Shown here: positions 38,301-47,915 of the stretch, in pieces
Layout of the letters: each line of letters opens with the position of its first letter
How positions within the stretch are numbered: position 1 is the stretch's first letter
Assembly: GCF_901542335.1 (NCBI RefSeq)
Contig: NZ_LR594036.1
Location: 1,984,001 to 2,048,000, forward strand
DNA from: Streptococcus porcinus
GTDB taxonomy: Bacteria; Bacillota; Bacilli; Lactobacillales; Streptococcaceae
Reading direction: 5' to 3'
DNA length: 64,000 nt
Notes under the pieces: generated by a model
What the model was told of the DNA's origin: nothing
Seen by the model: only the letters and a program-made list of their open reading frames with translations
Databases searched by the model: none
Made by a program: the position numbers and the translations under genes

Positions 38301-39110
38301 TTATACGGGATTAAGTCCTTTTAGTTTTACTTTGATCCGTTTATTGTTGTAATAATCAATATATTTTTTAATAGCTTTTTCTAAATCTCCCAGAGATTTA
38401 TAGTAGCTCTCATAGCCATAGAACATTTCTGACTTTAATATGCCAAAGAAGGATTCCATCATCCCATTGTCAGGGCTGTTTCCTTTACGTGACATAGATG
38501 GACGGATACCTTTAGAGTTTAAAAAGTGATGATAATAGTTGTGCTGATACTGCCAGCCTTGATCACTATGTAAAATAGTTCCGTTATAGTATTTATCTGG
38601 AAATGTCTTTTCTAGCATCGTTTTAATTTGGTTTAAGTTAGGAGAACGTGAAATGGTATAGTTTATTATCTCGCTATTATAACCATCAAGAACTGGTGAT
38701 AAATAGAGTTTTCCCTCAGGTAAAGCAAATTCAGTCACATCGGTGTAACACTTCTCAAAAGGTTTAGAGGCTTCAAAATGGCGTTGAATAAGGTTATCTG
38801 CTTTCTTTCCAACCTCACCCTTATAAGATGAATAGCGTCTTTTGCGACGTATTCTCGCTGTTAAACCTAGTTCTTTCATCAAGCGCTGAACTCTTTTGTG
38901 GTTGATGATAAAACCTCTGTTACGCAGTTCCAAAGTGATTCGACGATAGCCATAGTTACCTTTATGTTTCTGATAGACTTCTTGAATTTGGTCTTTAATG
39001 GACTTGTCTAAATCATCTTGTTCTAGTTGCTTAAGATGATAGTAATAGGTAGAACGAGCTAATTGAGCTGCTCTTAGAAGTAAACCTAATCTAAATCCTC
39101 CATCAACCAT
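38301..39110 (-). CDS. IS3-family transposase OrfB (DDE integrase domain)
   Basis: 269 residues with an rve-type catalytic core: Asp in [11 protein letters not shown], Asp in [12 protein letters not shown] and Glu in [14 protein letters not shown], the DD(35)E triad, after a helix-turn-helix like part ([16 protein letters not shown]). It lies one frame back from OrfA and overlaps it by 25 bases, so the active OrfAB fusion is expected by -1 frameshifting. The C-terminus is complete (VKLKGLNPV). Confidence 0.92.
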   Translation of the reverse strand: MVDGGFRLGLLLRAAQLARSTYYYHLKQLEQDDLDKSIKDQIQEVYQKHKGNYGYRRITLELRNRGFIINHKRVQRLMKELGLTARIRRKRRYSSYKGEVGKKADNLIQRHFEASKPFEKCYTDVTEFALPEGKLYLSPVLDGYNSEIINYTISRSPNLNQIKTMLEKTFPDKYYNGTILHSDQGWQYQHNYYHHFLNSKGIRPSMSRKGNSPDNGMMESFFGILKSEMFYGYESYYKSLGDLEKAIKKYIDYYNNKRIKVKLKGLNPV

Positions 39111-39622
39111 TTCTTTAATGATTTCTGTCGTTCTTTCTCGATAGCTTCGTCCCGTTCTTCTAACTCTTTTAACTTTTTTAGGAAGGCGTTCTCCGTTCTG
39201 AGATATTCGTTCTCTTCCTGAAGGCGCTCTAATTCAGTCATTTCTTCCCAAGTTTTCTTTGGTTTACGTCCCATTTTTGCTGGTCTCCCTTTTGTTGTCT
39301 CAACAATAGTATAACCATTTTTCTTGTATTGCGCTATCCAATTGGCAAGAGTTCCTGGATTTGGGAAGGCGTAATCTAGAGAAACTGACATTAAGGATTG
39401 CCCATCTTTCAAGACTTTATTAATCATTTCTTGCTTCATTTCAGGTGAATAAGCTTGGTACTTTTGCTTCTTAACGATCTCGACTCCATAACGATCCATC
39501 AGTCGAATGGTATATTTTAAGTTGCAGCGGGTTACTCCAAATTGAATCTCTAATTGAGTCCAGGAAACACCTGACTTCTTTAAACGATAAATTTCTAATT
39601 TATCTTCATAACTTAATTTCAT
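39086..39622 (-). CDS. IS3-family transposase OrfA (helix-turn-helix)
   Basis: 178 residues. Two helix-turn-helix units ([40 protein letters not shown]) bind the IS ends, and a leucine-zipper coiled coil follows ([21 protein letters not shown]). The start is ATG 39622; the five codons upstream have no support. OrfB follows in the -1 frame. Confidence 0.88.
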   Translation of the reverse strand: MKLSYEDKLEIYRLKKSGVSWTQLEIQFGVTRCNLKYTIRLMDRYGVEIVKKQKYQAYSPEMKQEMINKVLKDGQSLMSVSLDYAFPNPGTLANWIAQYKKNGYTIVETTKGRPAKMGRKPKKTWEEMTELERLQEENEYLRTENAFLKKLKELEERDEAIEKERQKSLKKWLMEDLD

Positions 39623-39679
39623 ACAAAAACACCCCAAATGTTAGATTTTTTGTCTAACTTTTGGGGTGCAGTGCAATAT

Positions 39680-39693
39680 CCTTGTTGGTTTTT
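39680..39693. terminator. Right arm of the terminator split by the IS
   Basis: CCTTGTTGGTTTTT, complementary to the arm at 38225-38239; it sits ten bases past the perR stop. Confidence 0.85.
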
Positions 39694-39703
39694 GTCACAT
39701 TGA

Positions 39704-40174
39704 TTAATAGAGACGTTTACTTTTCTTCTGACATTCTGGACAAATCCCATAAGCAATGATAGGAATACGAGTAACTTTATAGCCAGTTTGGTCATAAGCT
39801 TCCTTAGCGACATCCATCACATCGACATCCATGAAATCAGCAATCTTACCGCAGTCCTCACAAACCACATTAACATGTTGGTGACCCATAAAATCATAAT
39901 ATGTGGTTAAATCGTTGGAAATTTTAATTTCAGAAACAAACCCCTCATCTACTAGTACTTTTAAATTATTGTAAACGGTGGCCAAGCTCATGTTAGGAAA
40001 ATCGTCCTTTAAATCGCGGTAAATTTTGTCCGCACTTGGATGCTCTGTTGACAAAACCATATATGAAATAATAGCCTTACGCGTTTCTGTAATCCTAATA
40101 TGTCTTTCTCGTAGATGCTCTAAAACATTTTCAAAGGCATCTAAAGCTTGTTGGTTATGTGAATGAACATCCAT
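39704..40174 (-). CDS. perR: Peroxide-responsive Fur-family repressor PerR
   Basis: Metal-dependent peroxide sensor that represses oxidative-stress and metal genes. 156 residues: N-terminal winged helix (ITETRKAIISYMV, SLATVYNNLKVLVDEG), regulatory-site histidines in MGHQHVNVV, and the two structural CxxC motifs CEDC and CPEC. The pattern is the streptococcal PerR; a zinc sensor is less likely. The start is ATG 40174 with AGGAGA upstream. Its terminator has been split by the IS immediately downstream. Confidence 0.9.
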   Translation of the reverse strand: MDVHSHNQQALDAFENVLEHLRERHIRITETRKAIISYMVLSTEHPSADKIYRDLKDDFPNMSLATVYNNLKVLVDEGFVSEIKISNDLTTYYDFMGHQHVNVVCEDCGKIADFMDVDVMDVAKEAYDQTGYKVTRIPIIAYGICPECQKKSKRLY

Positions 40175-40210
40175 AAGCAATCTCCTAACAATCTATTTTC
40201 GCGGGTAGTT

Positions 40211-40651
40211 TTAATCTTGATTCAATATAATATTCCGATAGTCTATTTTGAGGCATCTATTCATAACAATATCTTGACGGCCACTAGCCCTTAAAAGCTT
40301 TTCAGCTTCCTGACTTTGGAGACCTAATTGTGCCCAAAAAACCTTTGCGTCCGTTTCGATAAAATCCTCTGCAACTTGCGGCAAAGCTTCACTGCGTCTA
40401 AAAACATCAACAATATCAATAGATATGGGAATGTCTTGTAAGCTTGCATAAACTTTTTGTCCTAAAACGGTTTGACCAGCTAGTTTAGGGTTGACGGGGA
40501 TTATCTGATAATCCATTGCCTGCAAAAACTTAGCAACACCATAAGCAGCCGTTTCAGGTCGATCTGAAAGTCCAACAACAGCAATTGTTTTAGCCTGGCT
40601 AAGGTAGGTTTTTAGTATTGCTTCTGGTGGATTTTGAAAGGTGTAAGTCAT
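40211..40651 (-). CDS. CoA-binding domain protein (YccU family)
   Basis: 146-residue Rossmann-like protein of the CoA_binding_2 family: VVGLSDRPETAAYGVAKFL loop, IIPVNPKLAGQTVLG, and DVFRRSEALPQVAED. Cytosolic, ligand likely CoA or a nucleotide; no catalytic motif. It sits between polA and perR on the same strand, as in other pyogenic streptococci. Confidence 0.88.
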   Translation of the reverse strand: MTYTFQNPPEAILKTYLSQAKTIAVVGLSDRPETAAYGVAKFLQAMDYQIIPVNPKLAGQTVLGQKVYASLQDIPISIDIVDVFRRSEALPQVAEDFIETDAKVFWAQLGLQSQEAEKLLRASGRQDIVMNRCLKIDYRNIILNQD

Positions 40652-40772
40652 TGATTCCCCATTTCCCTATCATAAGTGATCTTTACAATCACTGTCAGTA
40701 CAATTTCCCTTTCATTATAACATAAAAATATTAGATCGCTAAAAAAACTTTAAACCCTAGACTCTTCAAGGC

Positions 40773-43418
40773 TTATTTGGCTTCATACCATGATTGGCCT
40801 GAATTCTCGTCCGCACGTAAGGGTACCGCCAAGTCAACAGCATCTTCCATTATTTCCTTGACCAGTTGCCGAACAGCAACTAATTCTTGATTGGGCACCT
40901 CAAGGACAATTTCATCATGCACTTGAAGTAACATTTTAGCCTTAAACGCTCTGTCGGCTAGGGCTTTATCTAGGTTAATCATGGCTATTTTAAGAATATC
41001 TGCTGCGCTCCCCTGAATAGGTGAATTAATGGCTGTTCGCTCCGCAAAAGATCTTACGTTGAAATTACGAGAATTGATATCCGGTAATTCACGGCGACGC
41101 TTAAAGAGTGTTTCAACATAGCCCTTGTCCTTAGCTTCTCGAACTACAGAATCCATATATGCCTTAATACCTGGGTAACGTTCAAAGTAGGTGTCAATAT
41201 AGTCACGCGCTTTTTTACGACTAATCCCCAAATTGTTTGAAAGCCCAAAATCAGAGATACCATAAACGATACCAAAATTAACAGCCTTGGCATTACGACG
41301 ATCATTTGGAGTAACATCTGTTTCTTTCTCAATACCGAAAACACGCATAGCCGTTGCTGTATGAATATCAGCATTGTTATTAAAAGCAGCAATTAAATGT
41401 TCATCACCTGATATATGCGCCAAGACACGTAATTCAATTTGTGAATAATCAGAACTTAAGAGAACCGAATCATCACTAGATGGGGTAAAGGCTTTACGGA
41501 TTAGACGTCCCTGTTCCATTCGTATTGGAATATTTTGTAGGTTGGGATCAGTACTCGATAAGCGGCCTGTTTGCGTCAAGTCTTGAACATAACGTGTATG
41601 GATTTTGCCATCTTCCATAATATAGTCTTGTAAACCAATCAAATAGGTTGATTGCAATTTCGTAATTTGTCGGTAATCAAGTATCTTAGCAACAATTGGT
41701 GCAATCGGAGCCAATCGTTCCAAGACATCAACAGCTGTTGAATAGCCCGTTTTAGTTTTCTTAGTCATTGTCAAAGGTAGCTGCATTTTCTCAAAAAGGA
41801 TACTACCTAATTGTTTTGGTGAATTAATATTGAACTCTTCACCCGCTAAGTCATAAATTTCTTGTGTCAGAGCGTCAATAACATTCCTATTCTGCTCGGC
41901 CATTTCCATAAGAGTATGTTTATTGACTTTTATACCAGCAATTTCCATCTTAGCCAGGACATTCGCCAATGGCAACTCAATCTTGTAATAGAGGTCACTT
42001 TGTCCGTTATCCCCCAATTTTTCCAGCATAACTGGCTTACTAGCCACAAGAACAGCCACCTTACGAGCTAAATGGTCAAAAAGAAGATCTTTAGCTGGGA
42101 AGGCACGTTTAACACCTTTCCCATAGATAGTCTCATCGGACTCTAAGCTGATACTAGTGTGTAACCTAGCAATAGTCGCTAGTTCATTATCATCCACATT
42201 TGACAAAAGGTAATTTGCGAGACGTGCATCAAAAGCAGCCTCGGGAATCTCTATCCCCAGATGATTTAAAAGAACTTTTGTCCTCTTGAAATCATAGGTA
42301 AGAATTGGTTTCTCTAAAACTTTTGTAAACAAAGGCTGACGCAGTAATTCAGGATTCTGACTGACATAAATAGCCTCTTGATTCCCCCAAGCAAAAGCAG
42401 TTATGGCTTCGCGGTGATAATTGTCTTTTAGGATTTCAAAGTAGAAAAAACTATCCTCAGCAAACATTTTGTCCGTCACATTATCAACGACTTCCTGATA
42501 GGTCATTTCAATAACTGAAGAACTTGGTAATTGCGTTTTTAAAGCTGTCCGCAATTGCACAAAGCCCATCTCATCGTAAAATGCAGCTAAAGCATCAACG
42601 TTTGGTCCCCGATAAACCAAATCTTCTAAACCAATGGTTATCGGTGCATCTGTATTGATTGTTGCAAGGGTTTTAGATAAAAAGGCCTGTTCCTTGTCAT
42701 TAATCAAGTTTTCTTTCATTTTAGAAGCCTTAAAATGATTAATATTAGCATAGATACCTTCTAAACTACCATATTCATGTAGTAACTTGAGGCCTGTTTT
42801 TTCTCCAATTTTAGTGACCCCAGGGATATTATCTGATTTATCTCCCATTAAGGCTTTAAGGTCAATAAACTGCTCCGGTGTCAATCCCATTTTTTCCATC
42901 AGGTAGGCTGGAGTGAATTCTTCAAATTCCGCCACTCCCTTTTTGGAGATTTCGACCACGGTATTCTCGTCAGTCAATTGGATCAAGTCCTTGTCACCAC
43001 TAACAATGGTGACATCAAATGGCACCTCTGTCCGCTCTGCCATTTTATCAAGAGTTCCGATAATATCATCAGCTTCGTAGTTATCCAGATCATAGAAAGG
43101 CACCCCGAGAGCTGTCAGCATTTCACGGATATAAGGAAATTGCTCGCGGAATTCATCCGGAGTCTTAGCACGTCCAGCCTTGTAGTCGGCGTACATCTCG
43201 GTCCGGAAAGTAGTTTTGCCCGCATCAAAAGCCACCAGAATATGAGTCGGTTGCACCCGCTTCATCATATGGTCCAACATCAAGTGGAAACCATAAATAG
43301 CATTCGTATGGAGGCCGGACTGATTCCGGAAACGATCAATTTGGTTGTAAAGAGCGAAAAAAGCACGAAAGGCTACAGAAGAGCCATCAATTAATAATAG
43401 TTTATTCTTGTTTTCCAT
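40773..43418 (-). CDS. polA: DNA polymerase I
   Basis: Gap filling and primer removal. 881 residues: N-terminal 5'-3' exonuclease (LLIDGSSVAFRAFFAL, DNYEADDIIGTL, GDKSDNIPGVTKIG), a central 3'-5' exonuclease-like domain lacking the proofreading acidic residues as usual in Gram-positive PolA, and the polymerase with motif A DYSQIELRVLAHIS, motif B RRNAKAVNFGIVYG and motif C QVHDEIVLEV. The start is ATG 43418; upstream codons belong to no protein. TATAAT ends six bases before the ATG, see findings. Confidence 0.96.
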   Translation of the reverse strand: MENKNKLLLIDGSSVAFRAFFALYNQIDRFRNQSGLHTNAIYGFHLMLDHMMKRVQPTHILVAFDAGKTTFRTEMYADYKAGRAKTPDEFREQFPYIREMLTALGVPFYDLDNYEADDIIGTLDKMAERTEVPFDVTIVSGDKDLIQLTDENTVVEISKKGVAEFEEFTPAYLMEKMGLTPEQFIDLKALMGDKSDNIPGVTKIGEKTGLKLLHEYGSLEGIYANINHFKASKMKENLINDKEQAFLSKTLATINTDAPITIGLEDLVYRGPNVDALAAFYDEMGFVQLRTALKTQLPSSSVIEMTYQEVVDNVTDKMFAEDSFFYFEILKDNYHREAITAFAWGNQEAIYVSQNPELLRQPLFTKVLEKPILTYDFKRTKVLLNHLGIEIPEAAFDARLANYLLSNVDDNELATIARLHTSISLESDETIYGKGVKRAFPAKDLLFDHLARKVAVLVASKPVMLEKLGDNGQSDLYYKIELPLANVLAKMEIAGIKVNKHTLMEMAEQNRNVIDALTQEIYDLAGEEFNINSPKQLGSILFEKMQLPLTMTKKTKTGYSTAVDVLERLAPIAPIVAKILDYRQITKLQSTYLIGLQDYIMEDGKIHTRYVQDLTQTGRLSSTDPNLQNIPIRMEQGRLIRKAFTPSSDDSVLLSSDYSQIELRVLAHISGDEHLIAAFNNNADIHTATAMRVFGIEKETDVTPNDRRNAKAVNFGIVYGISDFGLSNNLGISRKKARDYIDTYFERYPGIKAYMDSVVREAKDKGYVETLFKRRRELPDINSRNFNVRSFAERTAINSPIQGSAADILKIAMINLDKALADRAFKAKMLLQVHDEIVLEVPNQELVAVRQLVKEIMEDAVDLAVPLRADENSGQSWYEAK

Positions 43419-43424
43419 AGCCTT

Positions 43425-43430
43425 ATTATA
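43425..43430 (-). promoter_or_regulatory. polA -10 box six bases before the start codon
   Basis: Minus strand TATAAT AAGGCT ATG. Transcription would start at or next to the A of ATG. The -35 is weak. Confidence 0.45.
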
Positions 43431-43472
43431 ACACAAGCCTAGCCTCTTTGACCTTTTAAAGCAACCACCAAA

Positions 43473-43499
43473 AAACCTTTGAATCATCTTCAAAGGTTT
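43473..43499. terminator. opuA operon terminator
   Basis: Eleven-base stem AAACCTTTGAA / TTCAAAGGTTT with five-base loop, T-run on the minus strand. Confidence 0.9.
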
Positions 43500-43515
43500 T
43501 GTTATGGCAATTCTT

Positions 43516-45243
43516 TTAGTTAATCCATTTTTTAACTTTATCTTGGTTAGCTTTAACCCATTTTTTTGCAGCATCTTCTGGTTTCATACCGTTGTTCATA
43601 TCTAACATGACTGATTCCATATCTGCTGTTGTCCAATGGAATTTATCAACAATCTTGTAAAGTTTTGGCATGTCTTTTTTCAGGCCTTTACGAGCAATAC
43701 TATTGATATTTTCTTCTGAACCTAAAGTTTTCTTAGGGTCTTTAAGATATTTCAAATCGTATTTAGAGAACATCCAGTGTGGCGACCAACCGGTTACAAC
43801 GATTTCTTCCTTGTTCTTAATAGCTTGGTCTAGGGAAGTTGTCATGGCGCCGGTTGAAGATAAGACTAACTCCCAGTCAGACAAGTTTGGGTAAGCCTTC
43901 AATGTCTTTTGTGTAGCAGTTGTAATCCCTGCACCTGGCTCAATACCGGTAATTTTTTTCTTGGCTTGGTCCGATAAATCCTCAATGCTGTTTACATTTT
44001 TCATATACTTGGGAACAACCAGACCTAATTTAGTTCCTTTCAGATTAGGACCTAAATTGTCCACTTGATTTTTATATTTTTTCATATGTTCGGCTTGTGT
44101 GACGGGCAACCAAGGGCTTACTGTAAAGTCGGCATTACCATTAGCGACAGTTTGCCACATAACAGCATTATCTAGTGGCGTCATTTCTACACGGTAGCCT
44201 TCTTGTTTTAAAACTTCAGCAATAACATTAGTTGAAGCAATTTCTGAATCCCATTGCATATAAGCAATTTTGACCTTTTCACCCTTTTCACCTGAACCTG
44301 AACTCATACTTACAATAGTTTGGCCAAGGGCTGCAATGATAAAAAATCCTAAGGCTAGCAAACCAACTACTTTATTGGTTTTGCCAGCTGCTGCTTTATC
44401 TTCTTGCTTACTATTAATACTTTGTGTTGTACGGTCTAGAATGATAGCTAAAATAACTAAAGCCAATCCAGAAACAAAACCAGTACCAATATCAGCATGT
44501 TGTAAGGCTGATAAAACCTCACGACCAAGACCAGGGGCACCAATCATTGATCCTGTAACAACCATAGAAAGTGCTAACATCATGGTCTGGTTAATTCCCG
44601 CCATGATAGTATTCTTAGCTAAAGGAAGTTCAACTTTTAATAATTTTTGCCGAGGAGTTGAACCAAAAGCATCTGACGCTTCTACCAACTCTGTTGAGAT
44701 ATTACTAATCCCTAAGTTGGTAAACCGAACAGTCGGTGGTAAGGCAAAAATAACAGATGCGAAAACTCCTGGAACCATTCCAATACCAAAGAAAGCAACA
44801 GCTGGAATAAGGTAAACAAAGGCTGGCATGGTTTGCATAAAGTCCAAAATAGGGTTAACAATTTGTCTAACGGTAGCACTTTTAGCCATCCAAATCCCTA
44901 GTGGAATTCCTATAATGATTGAAATTAAACTGGCTACTAAGACCAAGGTGAAAGTATTAATCAAATGTTCCCATAAACCTTGGTTATAGATAAAGAGCAA
45001 ACCAAGAAAAGTAAAGGTTGCCAAAGGCCATTTCTTCTTAGCTAAGAAAAAAACAGCTGCTGTTACTAATACAATAAATAGTAAAGGATTAATAAATAAA
45101 AGTACACTTGTTATCCAATCCATTACATAACTTCCAATGGTTTGTAGAAAATTAAACAAACCAGAGAAAGTATGCGTTAGCCACTCTGTCAATTTTTCTA
45201 CCAGCTTAGCCACTGGTAATTTTGTTTCTAATATATTTCCCAA
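43516..45243 (-). CDS. opuABC: Glycine betaine ABC transporter, fused permease and binding protein
   Basis: Osmoprotectant importer subunit. Residues 1-~290: membrane part with ProW-type segments and EAA-like loop EASDAFGSTPRQKLLKVELPLA. Residues ~320-575: extracellular binding domain with the aromatic-box region typical of ProX (VKIAYMQWDSEIA, GWSPHWMFSKYD). Fusion of permease and binding protein is the usual OpuABC design in lactic acid bacteria (575 residues). It follows the ATPase gene by 15 bases. Confidence 0.93.
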   Translation of the reverse strand: MGNILETKLPVAKLVEKLTEWLTHTFSGLFNFLQTIGSYVMDWITSVLLFINPLLFIVLVTAAVFFLAKKKWPLATFTFLGLLFIYNQGLWEHLINTFTLVLVASLISIIIGIPLGIWMAKSATVRQIVNPILDFMQTMPAFVYLIPAVAFFGIGMVPGVFASVIFALPPTVRFTNLGISNISTELVEASDAFGSTPRQKLLKVELPLAKNTIMAGINQTMMLALSMVVTGSMIGAPGLGREVLSALQHADIGTGFVSGLALVILAIILDRTTQSINSKQEDKAAAGKTNKVVGLLALGFFIIAALGQTIVSMSSGSGEKGEKVKIAYMQWDSEIASTNVIAEVLKQEGYRVEMTPLDNAVMWQTVANGNADFTVSPWLPVTQAEHMKKYKNQVDNLGPNLKGTKLGLVVPKYMKNVNSIEDLSDQAKKKITGIEPGAGITTATQKTLKAYPNLSDWELVLSSTGAMTTSLDQAIKNKEEIVVTGWSPHWMFSKYDLKYLKDPKKTLGSEENINSIARKGLKKDMPKLYKIVDKFHWTTADMESVMLDMNNGMKPEDAAKKWVKANQDKVKKWIN

Positions 45244-45258
45244 AATATTATCTCCCTC

Positions 45259-46539
45259 TTACTCAGATTGCTCTGCCATTACCGTCCCATTTTTAAGGGA
45301 TTGGTCTGCGACCTCTTGCTCAGTATCTACCGTTCTAATGATCGTAGTGTCGTCTTCTTCTGGAATATTAGCCAAGGCTTCGATGACACGTCCACGGATG
45401 ATAACACCCAAGAGACGGTTTTGCTCATCAGTAACAGCAATAGGCGCTGATGAATCATAGATTAACGGCATAATGTCTGTAATAGTAGTGTCTTTATCAA
45501 CAGTTCTGACCTCACGATCAATTACTGCTTCTAGAGGCAAACCTTCTTTTCTTGCCTTGATAGCAGCGTCAGCCGTCAGCGTACCTACAAGTTGACGCCG
45601 TCTATTCGTTGCCATAAGCATCGAAACCTCTTCAGTATGCATGCGATTTAGAGCAACTTGTGGACCATCAATTTCCACTGTTGTCGTAAATGGTTTGATC
45701 ATAATATTTTGTGCGGTTAAAACTTTAGAGCGATCAACATCTTCTACGAACTCACGAACAAAATCATTGGCTGGGTTAGTTAAAATTTCTTCTCCTGTCC
45801 CAATCTGCATGATTTGACCATCTTTCATAAGGGCAATCCTATCACCGATACGGAGTGCTTCATTTAGATCATGGCTGATAAAGATTATGGTTTGACCAGT
45901 TGAATCTTGTAAATCTACTAATTCATCTTGCATATCACGTCTAATTAACGGATCAAGGGCAGAGAAAGCTTCATCCATCAAAAGTATTTTAGGGCCATTT
46001 GCAAGTGCTCTTGCTAAGCCCACTCGCTGTTGCATACCACCTGATAGCTGATTTGGGTATTGATCTTTAAAACTAAGCAAACCTGCATTGTCAAGGGCTT
46101 TTTCAGCCCTCTCTTGGCGTTCCGCTTTTGGCACACCCCTTAATTCTAATCCGAACTCCGTATTCTCTAAGATGGTTTTATGTGGGAAAAGAGCAAAGCT
46201 TTGAAAAACCATATTAATATCATGACGTCTGACTTCTCGGAGATTTTCTGCATTCATTTTTGAGATATCTTTTCCTTCAAGTTCAATTGCTCCCGCAGAG
46301 GGTTCAATCAATCGATTAAGCATTCGAACTAAAGTTGATTTACCACTCCCTGATAGGCCCATAATAACGAATATTTCGCCTTCTTTGACATCGAAGCTTG
46401 CATCATAGACTCCTACAGTTGCCCCTGTTTTCTTAAAGATTTCTGTCTTACTCTTCCCTTGCTTTATCATCTCTAAGGCAACTTTTTGCTTTTTTCCAAA
46501 TATTTTTGTCAAATGCCTAACTTCTAGTATATTTCCCAT
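45259..46539 (-). CDS. opuAA: Glycine betaine ABC transporter ATPase with CBS domains
   Basis: 426 residues: nucleotide-binding domain with Walker [16 protein letters not shown], signature [15 protein letters not shown] and Walker [13 protein letters not shown]; residues ~290-400 hold two CBS domains ([32 protein letters not shown]). The CBS pair senses ionic strength or c-di-AMP in homologues, gating uptake. A matching OpuA/BusR-type c-di-AMP link is known in streptococci. First gene of the operon. Confidence 0.93.
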   Translation of the reverse strand: MGNILEVRHLTKIFGKKQKVALEMIKQGKSKTEIFKKTGATVGVYDASFDVKEGEIFVIMGLSGSGKSTLVRMLNRLIEPSAGAIELEGKDISKMNAENLREVRRHDINMVFQSFALFPHKTILENTEFGLELRGVPKAERQERAEKALDNAGLLSFKDQYPNQLSGGMQQRVGLARALANGPKILLMDEAFSALDPLIRRDMQDELVDLQDSTGQTIIFISHDLNEALRIGDRIALMKDGQIMQIGTGEEILTNPANDFVREFVEDVDRSKVLTAQNIMIKPFTTTVEIDGPQVALNRMHTEEVSMLMATNRRRQLVGTLTADAAIKARKEGLPLEAVIDREVRTVDKDTTITDIMPLIYDSSAPIAVTDEQNRLLGVIIRGRVIEALANIPEEDDTTIIRTVDTEQEVADQSLKNGTVMAEQSE

Positions 46540-46653
46540 CGTAAACCTCTCTTATTTATTCTTTAACAGTTTCATAATAATCATATAGAAAATCCTTCTC
46601 ACTTTCTCATAATTATCAACGAAACCTTTCATATTCCAAACAGAACATATAAG

Positions 46654-46682
46654 ATAATATCATGTGTGGTCACTTATGTCAA
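46654..46682 (-). promoter_or_regulatory. opuA operon promoter
   Basis: Minus strand TTGACA (46677-46682), 17-base spacer, TATTAT (46654-46659). The spacer has AAGTGACC; the same octamer recurs inverted at 46782-46789. A GTGAC core is compatible with BusR-type control, but I cannot confirm the consensus. Confidence 0.7.
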
Positions 46683-46793
46683 CTCTGAACCCTCACTAAA
46701 ATGACCTAAAAACCCTTAGCAATCGCTTTCTTCCCTCTGCTACTATTGACAAATAACCTTCAAGAACACCTTCAGATCAACAAGTGACCGCAT

Positions 46794-46828
46794 AAAAAAA
46801 GAAGTGGATTGTATTCCACAACTTTTTT
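46794..46828 (-). terminator. Terminator of the lipid kinase gene
   Basis: Imperfect AGTTGTGGAAT / ATCCACTTCT hairpin flanked by A-run and T-run, overlapping the stop. Confidence 0.75.
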
Positions 46829-47717
46829 ATGATAAACAAGTATATACTTGAAGGTGACTAGGAAGGACTTTTAATGTTACAGGGAGATAGTCACCTTGGT
46901 CTCCATCAACGTTTGTTTGTAATTTCTCATTTTTAACAGTAATGGTTACCTTTTTAACTTTTTCATAAGCCACAATATCATCCGTTTGACTCTCTTTTGA
47001 AAATAGTGTTGGCAACGCTTTTAAAGTCTCCGAAAAAGTTTGATCTTTAGTAAATACCAAATGTAAGAAGCCATCATCCACCTCAGCCTCTGAGGTAAAA
47101 CGATCCATGCCACCAACTGAATTAGTTAATCCGACTAAAATTAAGGATCCTTTAATTTCATTTCTTTTTTCAGGTGTAATCATTTCAAATTCATAAGTTT
47201 TATTCCCTAAAATTTCCTTCATTCCTGAAATGATATAAGCCATTGGACCAAGAAACGTTTTCTGTTTGTCGTCCACATTATTAATGGAAGCTGGAATATT
47301 ACCAATAGCCACAATGTTGGTAAAATAGGTATCATTTACTTTACCAATATCTAAAGGACGAGTCTCCTCAAAATTCAAGCTATCAATAGCTTTTTGAGGA
47401 TCTAGGGGAATCTCTAAAGCCCTAGCTAGATCATTGACTGTTCCCAGTGGTAGAAAACCAAAATTTGGCACATAATCTTGCTCAGCAATGCCGTTGACTG
47501 CTTCGTTAACTGTCCCATCTCCACCCATAACAAAAATACTGTCATAATGCTTTTCCGAAGCTTCTCGTGCAAAAACTTTAGCGTCACCTATATCCTCTGT
47601 ATATCGTGTGTCCACACGATCAAAATGCTTTGTTAGTTTATCACGCGCTACTTTTTCAAATTCCTTGGCTTGCTCGCCACCAGAAGCTGGATTAACTATT
47701 AATAACACTTTCTTCAT
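46827..47717 (-). CDS. Diacylglycerol kinase-like lipid kinase (YegS/DgkB family)
   Basis: Cytosolic lipid kinase domain of the DAGK_cat type: MKKVLLIVNPASGGEQAKEF (phosphate loop), GGDGTVNEAVNGI (catalytic GGDGT) and LPLGTVNDLARAL. 296 residues; Gram-positive DgkB recycles diacylglycerol from lipoteichoic acid synthesis, which is the likely role. The start is ATG 47717 with AGGGGGAG upstream; the 15 extra codons of the longer frame lack one. Single gene with terminator. Confidence 0.9.
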   Translation of the reverse strand: MKKVLLIVNPASGGEQAKEFEKVARDKLTKHFDRVDTRYTEDIGDAKVFAREASEKHYDSIFVMGGDGTVNEAVNGIAEQDYVPNFGFLPLGTVNDLARALEIPLDPQKAIDSLNFEETRPLDIGKVNDTYFTNIVAIGNIPASINNVDDKQKTFLGPMAYIISGMKEILGNKTYEFEMITPEKRNEIKGSLILVGLTNSVGGMDRFTSEAEVDDGFLHLVFTKDQTFSETLKALPTLFSKESQTDDIVAYEKVKKVTITVKNEKLQTNVDGDQGDYLPVTLKVLPSHLQVYTCLS

Positions 47718-47857
47718 AGAACTCCCCCTTATTTCTCTCCTTATTTTCCTACATTTTAACATAAAATCCTTTTGATAGCTTAGCTCAACTATTATTTGAA
47801 TTGGAAGAGGGATCCATGTTTATCATCCTTTTATAAGGTAATAAAGAAAGAGGGAAT

Positions 47858-47886
47858 AAAAAAGAAGACAAAGTAACTTTGTCTTC
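47858..47886 (-). terminator. ulaG terminator
   Basis: Ten-base stem GAAGACAAAG / CTTTGTCTTC and T-run on the minus strand. Confidence 0.9.
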
Positions 47887-47915
47887 ATAGTGATCCCACT
47901 TTCAATACTTTAAGA

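Larger units (their letters stand above)
38245..39675 (-). mobile_element. IS3-family (IS150 group) insertion sequence
   Basis: 1431 bases with terminal inverted repeats of about 25 bases: TGTACTGACCCCCAAAAGTT left, and TGCACTGCACCCCAAAAGTT on the complement of the right end. Two overlapping frames encode OrfA and OrfB. Three bases ATA flank both sides (38242-38244 and 39676-39678), a 3-bp target duplication as usual in this family. The ends are intact and both ORFs open, so it may still be active. Confidence 0.92.

Noticed and set aside
39704..40174. Zinc uptake regulator (Zur) as identity of the Fur-family gene
   Set aside because: Length, the CxxC pairs and neighbouring polA match the streptococcal PerR locus better.
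42978..43394. 138-codon plus-strand frame opposite polA
   Set aside because: Overlaps the conserved exonuclease domain of polA; no start signal.
44270..44815. 181-codon plus-strand frame opposite opuABC
   Set aside because: Antisense shadow of the permease domain with no start signal.
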